A stretch of 46,307 bases of DNA from an uncultured Verrucomicrobiota bacterium (GCA_903831085.1 CAIKWE010000046.1:1-46307); one strand, 5' to 3'; counted from the stretch's first letter, positions 15,600 to 24,518 are shown. Numbers and translations: made by a program. The notes: a model not told the origin generated them from the sequence alone.

Positions 15600-16904
15600 A
15601 TGACTACTCGCACCCGCTTTGCTCCCAGTCCAACCGGCCATGTTCACATCGGCAACATGCGCGCGGCCATTTTTAACTGGCTCTATGCCCGCCACACCGG
15701 CGGGCAGTTCCTGCTCCGTGTGGAAGACACCGACCGCGAACGCTCAACGCCCGAAGCGATCAAGACCCTGCTTGAAGCCATGGACTGGCTCGGCCTCAAC
15801 GTCGATGAAGAACCTTTGTACCAGTCCACCCGCATGGACGCCCACCTCGCCGCCGCCGAAAAACTGCTGGCGACCGGCCACGCCTATAAAGAGGACAAAG
15901 GCGGAACCGGGCAGGGCGAATGCATCATCTTTAAAATGCCCGGAACCGATATCGAATTTACTGATCTGGTGAAAGGCGCTCTCAAAAAGCCGGCCGCCGA
16001 TATGGCCGACTTCGTCATCGTCCGTTCCAACGGCACACCGGTATTTCATCTCGCCAATGTTCTCGACGATATCGAACAGAAGATCACCCACGTCATTCGC
16101 GGCGACGACCACGTCGAAAACACCTTCCGTCATATCGCGCTGTATAAAGCGCTCGGCGCGCCGGTTCCGCAGTTCGCCCACCTGCCGATGATTATCAACG
16201 CGCAGGGCAAACCTTATTCCAAGCGCGACGGCGACGCCTTTGTCGGCGATTTCCAAAGCAAAGGCTTTTTTGGCGACGCGCTGTTCAACTATCTCGCACT
16301 GCTTGGCTGGTCGCCCGGCGACGAACGCGAAGTGATGACCCGACAGGAAATGATCGAAGCCTTTGATCTGGTCACCGTTCGTTCTTCACCTGCGCAGATG
16401 GACTTGCGAAAACTGCTTTGGATGAATGGCGAATATATGCGCGCCATGAAACCGTCCGACTTCGCCGCGCTCTGCCGTAAAGAACTCGCCGCCGCTGGCG
16501 TTGTGCCCGGCGCGAACGCAGATATTGTGTTTGCGCTGATGCAGGAACGCACCAAACTGCCGTCCGAAATTGTTCCTTCCACCGCGTTCTTCTTCAGCGA
16601 CGACTTTGCCTACGACGAAAAAGCGGTTGAGAAGAAGCTGCTCAAAGAAGGCGTTTTCCAAACCTTGGAAAAAATCGCCGGAATCCTCCAAGGTCTGGAA
16701 CAGTTTGACGTCGAGACGGTCAATGTCGCGCTTCACAACTTCGTTGAGCAGAACGGACTTAAATTCGGTGACGTCATGCCGCCGCTTCGTATCGCCGTCT
16801 CCGGCCAGCAGTCCGGCCCCGACCTCGCGCCCGTCCTCGCCATTCTCGGAAAAGATAACGTCCTTGCCCGCATCCGCAAAACTCTGGCGCGATTCCGGGC
16901 TTAG
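15600..16904 (+). CDS. gltX: Glutamyl-tRNA synthetase
   Basis: This class I synthetase charges tRNA-Glu. The start at 15600 (MTTRTRFAPSPTG) is fixed by the N-terminal signature, although no ribosome site is visible because a heptamer repeat abuts the ATG. The HIGH-type motif is HVHIGNMRAA and the KMSKS-type loop is KPYSKRDG, where most GltX proteins have KLSKRDG. FHLANVLDDIEQKITHVIRGDDH is the conserved Rossmann segment. At 434 residues it is shorter than the usual 465-490, with a compact anticodon-binding region. The stop overlaps the opposing murB stop. A palindrome copy at 16655 encodes FQTLEK within it. Confidence 0.95.
   Translation: MTTRTRFAPSPTGHVHIGNMRAAIFNWLYARHTGGQFLLRVEDTDRERSTPEAIKTLLEAMDWLGLNVDEEPLYQSTRMDAHLAAAEKLLATGHAYKEDKGGTGQGECIIFKMPGTDIEFTDLVKGALKKPAADMADFVIVRSNGTPVFHLANVLDDIEQKITHVIRGDDHVENTFRHIALYKALGAPVPQFAHLPMIINAQGKPYSKRDGDAFVGDFQSKGFFGDALFNYLALLGWSPGDEREVMTRQEMIEAFDLVTVRSSPAQMDLRKLLWMNGEYMRAMKPSDFAALCRKELAAAGVVPGANADIVFALMQERTKLPSEIVPSTAFFFSDDFAYDEKAVEKKLLKEGVFQTLEKIAGILQGLEQFDVETVNVALHNFVEQNGLKFGDVMPPLRIAVSGQQSGPDLAPVLAILGKDNVLARIRKTLARFRA
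16655..16671. repeat. Palindrome TTTCCA-N5-TGGAAA, copy 4 (inside gltX)
   Basis: Exact copy with spacer AACCT, extended by one T:A pair on each side. It is translated as FQTLEK. Confidence 0.8.
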
Positions 16905-17833
16905 AATCGGCCTAGGAACCGGACTTCGCGGACGAGATCGATATTGAATTTGGCTTTGACGGCGGCGGCCATTTTTTCAGAAAGCTCCCAGACGTCCTGC
17001 GCGGTGCAGCCGGGGTCGGCGACGATGATGTTGGCGTGTTTTTCGTAGAGCCGTGCGCCACCGACACGCATTGCTTTTGCACCGGCTTCTTCGAGAAAGC
17101 GACCTGCGGCTTGTCGTCGATCGGCCGCCGAGGTCGGTTCGATATTGCGGAAGACACTGCCGGCGCAGGGTTCTTTGTGCCAGTCGGGGTGATGTTCGCG
17201 GCGGAACTCAAGAATGCGGTCGCGCTCGGCCTGCATAACGGCTTTCTTCTCTACCGGAAGTTCGAAGGTCGCAGAAAGGACGATCTCGCCGGTTTCTTTC
17301 AATTTTGAATGGCGGTAGGCAAATTCGAGTTCGTCGTGCAGAACGGTACGGACCTTTCCGTCGAGTCCGAGCAGTTCGACCGAAATCAAGTGATCACCCA
17401 TCTGTCGCCCGAAGGCTCCGGCATTGCCGGTGATGCCGCCGCCGACCGTGCCGGGGATTCCGGTGCAGTACGACAAGTCACCAACTTCGTTTTCGATGGT
17501 GAAGACGGCCAGATCGTCGAGCAGTGTGTCGCCGGAAACGGTGACGCGGTTGCCATTGGCTTTAATCGTCGGCGTGTCGGAACAGAAACGGATGACGACC
17601 TGATCAATACCTTGATCGGAAACGACGAGGTTGGCGCCTTGGCCGATAACGAGGAATGGCTGGCCGGCTTTGTTGAGCAGTTGAATAATGGCCGGCAGTT
17701 GCGCGGCAGTCGCACCTTCGATCAAAAGCGGGCAGGGGCCGCCGAGCTGGAAGGTGGTGTATTTGCTTAACGGAGCGTTTTCGCTGACGCGCAGTTGCGG
17801 GAAAAGAGTTTTAATTTCGGATGCCAATTTCAT
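16901..17833 (-). CDS. murB: UDP-N-acetylenolpyruvoylglucosamine reductase
   Basis: MurB reduces UDP-GlcNAc-enolpyruvate to UDP-MurNAc with NADPH and FAD, the second committed step of peptidoglycan synthesis. The 310-residue product has the FAD-binding signature (KYTTFQLGG, FLVIGQGANLVVSD), the substrate-binding GIPGTVGGGITGNAGAFG, the region AYRHSKLK, the catalytic-Ser region EPCAGSVFRN and the C-terminal KHANIIV. It is a type I-like MurB. Its stop overlaps that of gltX, and its start overlaps the exonuclease region on the other strand (CATG at 17831-17834), so the two starts are back to back with almost no room for a promoter outside coding sequence. Confidence 0.96.
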   Translation of the reverse strand: MKLASEIKTLFPQLRVSENAPLSKYTTFQLGGPCPLLIEGATAAQLPAIIQLLNKAGQPFLVIGQGANLVVSDQGIDQVVIRFCSDTPTIKANGNRVTVSGDTLLDDLAVFTIENEVGDLSYCTGIPGTVGGGITGNAGAFGRQMGDHLISVELLGLDGKVRTVLHDELEFAYRHSKLKETGEIVLSATFELPVEKKAVMQAERDRILEFRREHHPDWHKEPCAGSVFRNIEPTSAADRRQAAGRFLEEAGAKAMRVGGARLYEKHANIIVADPGCTAQDVWELSEKMAAAVKAKFNIDLVREVRFLGRF

Positions 17834-18515
17834 GGCTGTGCACTATGATTTGTTTCCAATGTTTGGAAAAGCACAGATTTCAGCTGGCGTAATTCTGCTT
17901 GCCGGGACACTCCTTGCCGAGCCCTCTGCGCCGGTTACCAATACAATCTTTACGGCGTTCGACACGGAGACAACCGGCTTCAGTCCGAAGAACGACCGGC
18001 TGGTCGAAATCGGCGCGGTGAAGTTTTGCGGTAACGGCGAAATTCTAGCGATCACCAACTGGCTGATCAATCCCGGCGTGCCAGTGCCTTTTTATGCGAC
18101 CGAGGTGAATGGAATCACCACCGAGATGGTGACCAACGCGCCGGTCTTCGCCGCGGTCTGGCCCGAATTTGCCACATTCTGCAAAGACAGTATCCTGCTG
18201 GCGCACAACGCGACGTTTGACATCAGCTTTCTGCGGGCCGAGCTTGAACGTGTCGGTATTCAGTCGTCCGCACTGCCGGTTGGTGATACACTGCCGCTGT
18301 TCCGCTGCTGGTTCCCGCAGGCGAAAAGCTACTCGCTTGAATCGCTTTCTTTATATCTTGGCGTGCAGGACGAAACGTATCACCGCGCCGGAGCCGATTC
18401 GTTCCACCTCATTAACATTTTCAGCGCGGGCATGAAGAGCCGTCCGGATATGCACCTTCAGCAACTGGAGCGCGACGCAGGCGGTCTTGAATGGCTCGAC
18501 GGGAGGAAACACTGA
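17832..18515 (+). CDS. DEDDh-type 3'-5' exonuclease (DnaQ/PolC epsilon-like) with possible signal peptide
   Basis: The DnaQ-like fold carries all three exonuclease motifs: ExoI FDTETTGFS, ExoII AHNATFDISFL and ExoIII HRAGAD. The start is uncertain. ATGs at 17832 and 17859 are possible and neither has a clear ribosome site; the frame also stays open upstream through murB antisense. From 17859 the N-terminus MFGKAQIS followed by AGVILLAGTLLAEPSA looks like a signal peptide or membrane anchor, which is unusual for this family. The 17859 ATG lies inside palindrome copy 5. The stop overlaps the start of the methyltransferase gene (TGATG), implying translational coupling. It could be a repair or RNA-processing nuclease; the substrate is not evident. 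Confidence 0.82.
   Translation: MAVHYDLFPMFGKAQISAGVILLAGTLLAEPSAPVTNTIFTAFDTETTGFSPKNDRLVEIGAVKFCGNGEILAITNWLINPGVPVPFYATEVNGITTEMVTNAPVFAAVWPEFATFCKDSILLAHNATFDISFLRAELERVGIQSSALPVGDTLPLFRCWFPQAKSYSLESLSLYLGVQDETYHRAGADSFHLINIFSAGMKSRPDMHLQQLERDAGGLEWLDGRKH
17853..17869. repeat. Palindrome TTTCCA-N5-TGGAAA, copy 5
   Basis: Exact copy with spacer ATGTT. It lies at the start of the exonuclease gene and contains a candidate start codon (17859). Confidence 0.8.
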
Positions 18516-19279
18516 TGCAGACGATCAACTCAAAAGATAATCCGAAGCTCAAAGCGGTGCGTGCGCTGGTGCGCTCCAAAAAAGACCGGCAGGCGGCCTC
18601 CGCGTTTGTGATGGAAGGCGTTCGTTCTCTCAACGCACTGGTGGACGGAACAGGTCTTGCCTCGTACAAACTTAAAGAGGTTTGGGTTTCGCTGGATTCG
18701 CCTGAGTTGGCGAAGGATTTCAATGTGCCGGTCTATGCCGTTGCGCACGATGTGATGGAGCAGCTTTCCGACTGTCAGACCTCGCAGGGAATTCTCGGTG
18801 TAGTGGAATACACGCCGGAACCGTTGGTGATTAATCCCAAAAAAGGAAACTATCTGCTGGTTGACAGTCTGATGGATCCAGGTAACCTCGGCACGCTGAT
18901 CCGCTCGGCGGTGGCATTCGGGTTCGACGGCGTTTTCCTGCACGGCGATTGCGTTGAGGTGTTTAACCCGAAAACCGTGCGGGCGACGATGGGCTCTTTG
19001 CCTTTTTGCAGGGTTTGGAAAACCGGCGACGAAATTTTTCAAACCTTGGAAAAGAACGGCTATGATCTGATCTCGACCGTCATTTTCGGCGGTGAAGATT
19101 TGCGCGGCACGAAGTTCGGGCCGAAGAATGTTCTGGTGATCGGCAGCGAGGCGCATGGTGTTTCCGAGGCGGTTCAGAAGCTCGCCACGCGCCGCCTTTC
19201 GATTCCAATGTCTGGAAACGTGGAATCCCTTAATGCCGCTGTCGCCGGTTCTATCTGTATGTTCTCAATCGGCGGTTGA
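18515..19279 (+). CDS. TrmH/SpoU-family RNA 2'-O-methyltransferase
   Basis: The start at 18515 overlaps the previous stop (TGATG) and has GGGAGGAAA upstream. The 254-residue product has an N-terminal RNA-binding (SpoU_sub_bind) part, then the trefoil-knot methyltransferase with motif 1 SLMDPGNLGTLIRSA, motif 2 VLVIGSEAHGVS and motif 3 LSIPMSGNVESLNAAVA. Such enzymes methylate a ribose in 23S rRNA or tRNA using S-adenosylmethionine; the exact target cannot be read from sequence. Three near-copies of the TTTCCA palindrome lie within it (19005, 19036, 19202), one encoding IFQTLEK. Confidence 0.92.
   Translation: MQTINSKDNPKLKAVRALVRSKKDRQAASAFVMEGVRSLNALVDGTGLASYKLKEVWVSLDSPELAKDFNVPVYAVAHDVMEQLSDCQTSQGILGVVEYTPEPLVINPKKGNYLLVDSLMDPGNLGTLIRSAVAFGFDGVFLHGDCVEVFNPKTVRATMGSLPFCRVWKTGDEIFQTLEKNGYDLISTVIFGGEDLRGTKFGPKNVLVIGSEAHGVSEAVQKLATRRLSIPMSGNVESLNAAVAGSICMFSIGG
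19005..19052. repeat. Two one-mismatch TTTCCA palindromes in the methyltransferase gene
   Basis: 19005-19021 reads TTTGCA, spacer GGGTT, TGGAAA. 19036-19052 reads TTTTCA, spacer AACCT, TGGAAA and encodes FQTLE, as in gltX. The two are 14 bases apart, the same gap as between copies 1 and 2. A third, ATTCCA-ATGTC-TGGAAA at 19202-19218, falls in the conserved IPMSGN motif and may be coincidental. Confidence 0.5.
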
Positions 19280-19314
19280 TTGTTATTAGCAGTTCTGTTA
19301 GACATCTTGCCTTC

Positions 19315-22095
19315 ATGAAAAAGCTTCGCTTTCTTCATTTTATAGATTTCGCGCGCAACATCCTGATCCTCGGATGTTTCTTTTGTTTTATGGCGGTTTC
19401 CGCAACGGCTCAGGATCAGGATACTGACGTTGCTCTTGTTTCTGTTCCAATTTCCGAACTGGCGACAAGCACTCTGCTGGGGGATGTCCGCGGTTTGCTC
19501 GAGGGATTGCAATCGGAACAGGCCGTCCCCTATCTGCAGGAGATCCTGATTCGTCTCGAAGGCTTGAATGATGAGGACACGGTGAACATCCGTTCGACCT
19601 GCATGTATCAGTTGGGGATGTGTTACCTCGAAACGCAGAAGTTCGCGGAAGCCGCCGATCTGTTCAAGACGTTCCTTAAAACCTATCCGAATGACAAGGC
19701 GGCGCCGATGGCGCGGTTTCTGATTCTCGAGTCTTATGCCTGGCAGCCGGATCCCGGCCCGATGAAAGCCTGCGTCGAACAGCTCAAAGCCAGCGGAGAA
19801 CTGGCTGGTTTGCTATCCTTTTTTAATGATCCGCAGAACGCTGACGCCTGCCGGCATGCAGCGCTGTCGCTGGTCACCGCATATGCCCGCACCGCCGAGC
19901 TGGAGAATATGCGGCTGTTTCTTCCTTACTGTGATATGCAGGCCCGCAGTGATATCGACCTGAATGTGGCGCTGATGGACGGCGGCGATCTGTTGTTTGG
20001 ACAGAAGGATTATATCCGCTCGCTGGAACTTTACCGCACGGTGCTGTTGAGCGGGGAACTGATGGCCGCTTATGACCAGAGGCTGGCGGCGCTTAAAGCG
20101 GAACTGGCCAGGCCGCCGCCGTGGGTGCCGTACAAGCAGCTTGATGCGCAGGAGGTGAGCCGCAATACCGACCGGGTGCGGTACGGGCAGATGCTGAGAG
20201 AACGGGACGACCTGAAGACCCGGAACTATGATCTGGAGCTGATGATCCGGATGGCGCGGTGCTATGAGGCGATGAGCCGTTACTGGCCATCCTATCTGAT
20301 TTTTGAACACATTTATACGGACTTCCCGCAAAATCCGCTGGCGGAGCAGTGCCGGTTTTTTGCCATGCAGTCGCTGACCTCTCTGAAGGAAAATGCTTTG
20401 GCCAAAGCGGCGGGGTATGTCTATCTGGAACGTTACCCGAAAGGGAGCTTCTGTGATGAAGTGACGCTGAGTCTGATGAATCTGCACCTGGCGATGAATG
20501 AGGCGGAAACAGCCGAGATGCTGGGGCGGAAGCTGATGACACAGATACCCGCGCACCGTTTTGCCGATCAGGTGAATTATCTGCTGGGATATATCCAGTT
20601 TGAGCGGAAGAACTATGAGGCGGCGCTGAAATTTTTTTCCGAGACGGCGGAAAAGTGGCCGGACGGCGTCTGTGTGCAAGGGGTGGCGTACTGGACCGGC
20701 ATGTGTTATCTTTCTCTGGAATGGTTTGACGAGGCGATCGCCGCCTTCGAGGGTTATCTGGCGAATCCGGCCTGGGAGAAAAAGGAGTTCGTCGAGGAGT
20801 CAACCTACCGGCTCGGTATGGCTTTCTACGGCAAGGGCGACATTGCGAAAGCGGAAGAAACTCTTCTCCGGTTCCTGGATCAGTTTCCCGGAAGCAAATT
20901 GCGTCCGGAAGTTCTGAGTCTGGTGGGCAATCTGCGCGGCGCGGAAGGCGATCTGAACGCGAAGCTCGACTATTACAAACAGGCCCAGGCCAGCGCGGTC
21001 AGCACCGAACAGAAAACCCAGGCCGCGTTTCAGACGGCGGATGTGTATAAGCTTCAGAAGAATTACGCCGGGATCATCGCTCTGATGGAAGAATATCTCG
21101 CGAAATCGGATGACAAAGGTGACTTCGCCGAAGCCGGTCACCGGATGATCGAATCCTGCCGGACGCCGGAAGAATATGACCGGGCGCTGAATGCGTGCGG
21201 AAAAGTAATAGTCAAATACGGGAACGACCCGCAACTCGACAGCGTCGACCGGCTGCTCGAAAATCTGGCGCGGGAAAAACCGGGAGCCGATCGGGGCGTC
21301 GCATTTGCCAAGCGGCTCAAGTCCCGCTTGGGAGGCGAACTGGCCGAAGCCGCCCGAGACAGCGGAAAGAAAACCCTCTATTTGCGGTTGACCGCGCTGT
21401 TTGCGGAGGTTAGCGGAGGCGCCGAACGGGAATCGTATGTTTCGAATCTCCTGAGCGAAAAAGATCTGAACGCGTTTTCTCCGTTCGCGCTGCTTTTATT
21501 TGCCAAAGAGTCCGCCGCGCGCGGCGACATGGCCCGGGTGCAGGCGGCATACGATCAGTTCCAGCGGGCCTTCCGGTCATCCGGATTGATCCTGGATGTG
21601 GTGAATGCCGAGGTTTCGGCTCTTCTGAATGCCGGCAGGTATAAAGAGGCGCTGACGCTGGCGCAGGGAAGTCTGGAACAGTTTTCCAGCTATCCGAATG
21701 CGGGGTTGACCCAGAAGCTGGCGGCGGATGCGCTTCGGCTGATGAAGGATTATGACGGAGCCGTCGAACTGTACAACCGGTTTCTTACTGTCCGCGAATG
21801 GCGCGGTCCGCTGACCCCGCAGGCGCTCTATTGGATCGGGTTCTGCCGCTACGAGCAGGGGCGGTTCGAAGAGGCCTTTGCGTTTTTTCAGCGGGTGTAT
21901 GTGCTTTACGAAGGATATCCCGAGTGGACATCCAAGGCGTATGAAGGCAGTGTGAATTGTCTTCGCAAGCTCGGACGTCAGGAGGAAGTGGTAAAAACGT
22001 TGCGGGAAATGGTCGGCAACGCGGCGGTTGCCGCGACGCCTGAAGGCCGGAGGGCCAAGGCGGAACTCGATAAACTGACGGGGGGAGGCCGGTGA
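19315..22095 (+). CDS. Large exported tetratricopeptide-repeat protein
   Basis: I choose the ATG at 19315 (MKKLRFLHF) because a hydrophobic signal (NILILGCFFCFMAVSATAQ) follows; a TTG at 19276 is also in frame. The 926-residue product is almost all TPR/Sel1-like helix pairs, for example MYQLGMCYLETQKFAEAADLF, YLLGYIQFERKNYEAALKFF, YRLGMAFYGKGDIAKAEETL and YWIGFCRYEQGRFEEAFAFF. It resembles the periplasmic TPR proteins (YbgF/CpoB-like or BamD-like) that accompany ExbB/ExbD systems. It overlaps the next gene (GTGA) and opens a six-gene operon. A scaffolding role on the periplasmic side is inferred. Confidence 0.85.
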   Translation: MKKLRFLHFIDFARNILILGCFFCFMAVSATAQDQDTDVALVSVPISELATSTLLGDVRGLLEGLQSEQAVPYLQEILIRLEGLNDEDTVNIRSTCMYQLGMCYLETQKFAEAADLFKTFLKTYPNDKAAPMARFLILESYAWQPDPGPMKACVEQLKASGELAGLLSFFNDPQNADACRHAALSLVTAYARTAELENMRLFLPYCDMQARSDIDLNVALMDGGDLLFGQKDYIRSLELYRTVLLSGELMAAYDQRLAALKAELARPPPWVPYKQLDAQEVSRNTDRVRYGQMLRERDDLKTRNYDLELMIRMARCYEAMSRYWPSYLIFEHIYTDFPQNPLAEQCRFFAMQSLTSLKENALAKAAGYVYLERYPKGSFCDEVTLSLMNLHLAMNEAETAEMLGRKLMTQIPAHRFADQVNYLLGYIQFERKNYEAALKFFSETAEKWPDGVCVQGVAYWTGMCYLSLEWFDEAIAAFEGYLANPAWEKKEFVEESTYRLGMAFYGKGDIAKAEETLLRFLDQFPGSKLRPEVLSLVGNLRGAEGDLNAKLDYYKQAQASAVSTEQKTQAAFQTADVYKLQKNYAGIIALMEEYLAKSDDKGDFAEAGHRMIESCRTPEEYDRALNACGKVIVKYGNDPQLDSVDRLLENLAREKPGADRGVAFAKRLKSRLGGELAEAARDSGKKTLYLRLTALFAEVSGGAERESYVSNLLSEKDLNAFSPFALLLFAKESAARGDMARVQAAYDQFQRAFRSSGLILDVVNAEVSALLNAGRYKEALTLAQGSLEQFSSYPNAGLTQKLAADALRLMKDYDGAVELYNRFLTVREWRGPLTPQALYWIGFCRYEQGRFEEAFAFFQRVYVLYEGYPEWTSKAYEGSVNCLRKLGRQEEVVKTLREMVGNAAVAATPEGRRAKAELDKLTGGGR

Positions 22096-22859
22096 AAATT
22101 GTAAAATATATTCTGCTCAGTTTACTGGTTTGCGGCACGGTTTCCGCGAAGGTCAAGGTAACTCTCCAGAGCGGTGTGACGCGCGACATGGACTCGCTGA
22201 CCGTGAAAGACGGCAAGCTCCTCCTTCTTCCGGATAACACACCGATTTCTTTGTCACAGGTCGCGTTGGTGGAGTTTATTTTTGACGGGTTCTCGTTTGA
22301 ACAGGGACAGAATCTTTTTGATCGGGGTGATTACACCGGCATCATCCGCAAACTGGCGGATGAAAAATCCTCGCTGCTGGCCGCCGCGCTGTTGCAAGGG
22401 AACACTTCGGACTGGCTTCGCATGCTTTTCCGGGCTCAGTTTCACGGCGGGGATGTCGCCGCGATGCGCTCAACGGTGCAGGCTCTGCGGACAGCGGGCA
22501 GCCCGCTCGCTGTGGAGGCGGTACCGTATCAAATTCTGGCCTTGATCGACGAAAACCGTATTGCTGAGGCAACGAAGGCGTTCAATGTATTGAGACCGCC
22601 TGAGAATGCGGCCGCAGAGTTCATTCGTGCCCGGCTGGCTGTGGTCGGCGGGGATAACAAGGCCGCCTTACAGCATCTGGCCCGTCTACAGGCCTTCCAT
22701 TACCGTGAAAAGGAATGGATGCCCGGTGCGCTGTTTTATGAGAGTCTGGTGTCTAAGCAGGCCGATATGCCGGAGGCTGCCGGGTTTGCGGTTCGTGAAC
22801 TGGAAACACTTTATCCGGCCAGCCGCTGGTGTCAGATGGCGAAGGATCAGTTGAAATAG
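22092..22859 (+). CDS. Exported TPR-like protein of unknown function, operon partner of ExbB/ExbD
   Basis: It starts at a GTG that overlaps the stop of the TPR gene (GTGA at 22092), with GGGGGAGG upstream. The 255-residue product has a short signal peptide (YILLSLLVCGTVSA), a small beta segment (VKVTLQSGVTRDMDSLTVKDG) that resembles the beta hairpins at the N-terminus of other PVC 'Exb-associated' proteins, then helical repeats (LFDRGDYTGIIRKL, AVRELETLYPASRWCQMAK). I cannot name the family. Its tight overlap and neighbours indicate it belongs to the envelope complex encoded by this operon. Confidence 0.75.
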   Translation: MKIVKYILLSLLVCGTVSAKVKVTLQSGVTRDMDSLTVKDGKLLLLPDNTPISLSQVALVEFIFDGFSFEQGQNLFDRGDYTGIIRKLADEKSSLLAAALLQGNTSDWLRMLFRAQFHGGDVAAMRSTVQALRTAGSPLAVEAVPYQILALIDENRIAEATKAFNVLRPPENAAAEFIRARLAVVGGDNKAALQHLARLQAFHYREKEWMPGALFYESLVSKQADMPEAAGFAVRELETLYPASRWCQMAKDQLK

Positions 22860-22887
22860 ATTTCGAAACAAAAAGAGGAGTTCGGTT

Positions 22888-23625
22888 ATGAAAAAAGTCC
22901 GGTTGAATATGGTTTTTGTGCTGGTGCTGTTGTTCGCAGTCACCGGCTCGTTGGTTCAGGTGTACGCCCAGAGCGAAGGGGCGGTAGCTGCTTCGGCGAC
23001 ACCGCAGTATAGAACGTTTGCGGAGATTTTTAAAACCGGGGGCTGGGGCATGTGGCCGCTTTCCCTGTGGTCGATGGCCGCGCTCTATTACATCATCCGC
23101 AATGCACTCATGTTGCGCACAAAAAGTCTGCTGCGTGCGGATCTGAAGCCGGAGATTGAAAATCTTCTGGCTGCTCGCGACATCAAAGGCACGCGTGAAA
23201 TCTGTCAGAAAAATCCGTGTCTGATGACATCGGTGCTGGATGCCGGGCTGGAGCGTATTTCGGAAAACGACTTTGATCAGGCTCATGTTAAGGAGGCGAT
23301 CGAGGAAGCCGGAAATGAGCAGCTGGTTATTTTCATGAAACCGATCAACTATCTTTCGATGATCGGAACCGTTGCCCCTCTGCTGGGGCTGTTGGGAACC
23401 GTTTCCGGAATTATTAAGGCCTTCGCGAATATTTCAGGAAGCCGGGAAGCGTTGGCGGGGAATATCGGCGAGGCGCTGATCTGTACTGCCGGCGGGCTGG
23501 TGATTGCCATTCCGGCAATGATTTTTTACTTCATTTACAAAAATAACTTCATAAAAAACATATCCACCATGGGCCGCATGGTCGGTCACTTTATGAATGT
23601 TTACCGGAATGCAGCGGGCCGGTAA
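22888..23625 (+). CDS. MotA/TolQ/ExbB proton channel family protein
   Basis: ExbB-type proteins form the pentameric inner-membrane channel that, with ExbD, converts proton motive force into mechanical work. AGAGGAG lies upstream of the ATG at 22888. The 245-residue product has a cleavable-looking signal (VFVLVLLFAVTGSLVQVYA), a first membrane helix near MWPLSLWSMAALYYIIRN, a cytoplasmic loop and the two conserved C-terminal helices, with the signature LSMIGTVAPLLGLLGTVSGII and ALICTAGGLVIAIPAMIFYF. The signal-peptide-plus-three-helix layout is common in the PVC/Bacteroidetes type. Two exbD genes follow directly. Confidence 0.93.
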   Translation: MKKVRLNMVFVLVLLFAVTGSLVQVYAQSEGAVAASATPQYRTFAEIFKTGGWGMWPLSLWSMAALYYIIRNALMLRTKSLLRADLKPEIENLLAARDIKGTREICQKNPCLMTSVLDAGLERISENDFDQAHVKEAIEEAGNEQLVIFMKPINYLSMIGTVAPLLGLLGTVSGIIKAFANISGSREALAGNIGEALICTAGGLVIAIPAMIFYFIYKNNFIKNISTMGRMVGHFMNVYRNAAGR

Positions 23626-23640
23626 AAACCGGAACCGGTT

Positions 23641-24066
23641 ATGAAATTTAATATTCCACACGAACCCGGCGATGACGAAATCAACATGACCGCCATGATT
23701 GACGTGGTGTTCCTGCTGCTGATCTTTTTCATGGTGGCTTCGCATCTGACGGCGCTGGAACGTGTACCGGTTGCATTGCCGGTGGCGGATAAGGCGAAGA
23801 TTCCGAAGGACCTGCACAACCGGCAGATGATCACGGTGCTGGCAGAGGAAAACGGCCGTGCAACCTACTACATGAACCTGCAAAAGGTGAGCCTTGAGGG
23901 ACTGGGTGCTGAAATAAAAAAACGGCGCGCCGAAGACCCGAATTTGCAGGTCTGTCTGCGGGCCGACCGGCAGGTGCATCATAAACATGTCAAGGCGGTG
24001 ATGGCGGCCTGCGCCGATGCAGGGATTGCCGATGTTATTTTCGGGGCGTTTGAATCCGGGAAATGA
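23641..24066 (+). CDS. ExbD/TolR family protein (first of two)
   Basis: The 141-residue product has the family layout: short cytoplasmic N-terminus, one membrane helix with the proton-carrying Asp (MIDVVFLLLIFFMVA) and a periplasmic domain ending in VMAACADAGIADVIFGAF. The start at 23641 (MKFNIPHEPGDD) follows GGAACCGG. It partners the ExbB at 22888; a second, divergent ExbD follows five bases later. Confidence 0.93.
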   Translation: MKFNIPHEPGDDEINMTAMIDVVFLLLIFFMVASHLTALERVPVALPVADKAKIPKDLHNRQMITVLAEENGRATYYMNLQKVSLEGLGAEIKKRRAEDPNLQVCLRADRQVHHKHVKAVMAACADAGIADVIFGAFESGK

Positions 24067-24070
24067 ACAG

Positions 24071-24511
24071 ATGAAAATTTGGCTGGATGAAATGATTAAC
24101 GAGAAGGTCGGTCTGCAGATTGTGCCGCTGATCGACTGCGTGTTCCTTCTGCTGTTTTATTTTATGGTCAGCTCGTCTTTGAAGAGAACAGAAGCCGATT
24201 TAAGCCTGACGCTTCCCGGGGCCGTTTCGCAGTCGCAGGCGATCAATATTCCGGATGAGCAGATTATTGAAGTCCATCGCGACGGTGCTCTTGTTCTGAA
24301 CGGACGGTTTTATACGGACACCTCCAAAGCCGATCTTCATGAGCTGGAGGCCACACTGATCCGTTATCATGAAGCCTCGCGGCTGGCCAACGTTCCTCCG
24401 GCTATTACCATTGCAGCGGATGATGACGCGGTGCATGAGCGGGTTGTCGATGTTTTGAATACCTGTGCCGGGGCAGGCATAAAGACAATAACTTTTAGCG
24501 GAGCGAATTAA
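24071..24511 (+). CDS. ExbD/TolR family protein (second of two)
   Basis: I place the start at 24071 (MKIWLDEMINEKVG), just after the first exbD stop; an in-frame ATG at 24017 would overlap that gene by 50 bases. The 146-residue product has the membrane helix with Asp (PLIDCVFLLLFYFMVSSS) and the periplasmic domain ending VLNTCAGAGIKTITFSGAN. It is only distantly similar to the first ExbD, so the channel probably holds an ExbD heterodimer rather than a homodimer. It ends eight bases before the vWA gene. Confidence 0.92.
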   Translation: MKIWLDEMINEKVGLQIVPLIDCVFLLLFYFMVSSSLKRTEADLSLTLPGAVSQSQAINIPDEQIIEVHRDGALVLNGRFYTDTSKADLHELEATLIRYHEASRLANVPPAITIAADDDAVHERVVDVLNTCAGAGIKTITFSGAN

Positions 24512-24518
24512 GCGGCGG

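Noticed and set aside
19813-20803. Minus-strand frames opposite the TPR gene
   Set aside because: Arg/Pro/His-rich translations typical of GC-rich antisense; the plus strand has clear TPR repeats.
22686-23286. Minus-strand frames across the TPR-like and ExbB genes
   Set aside because: Opposite to conserved genes in a tight operon; no recognisable domain.
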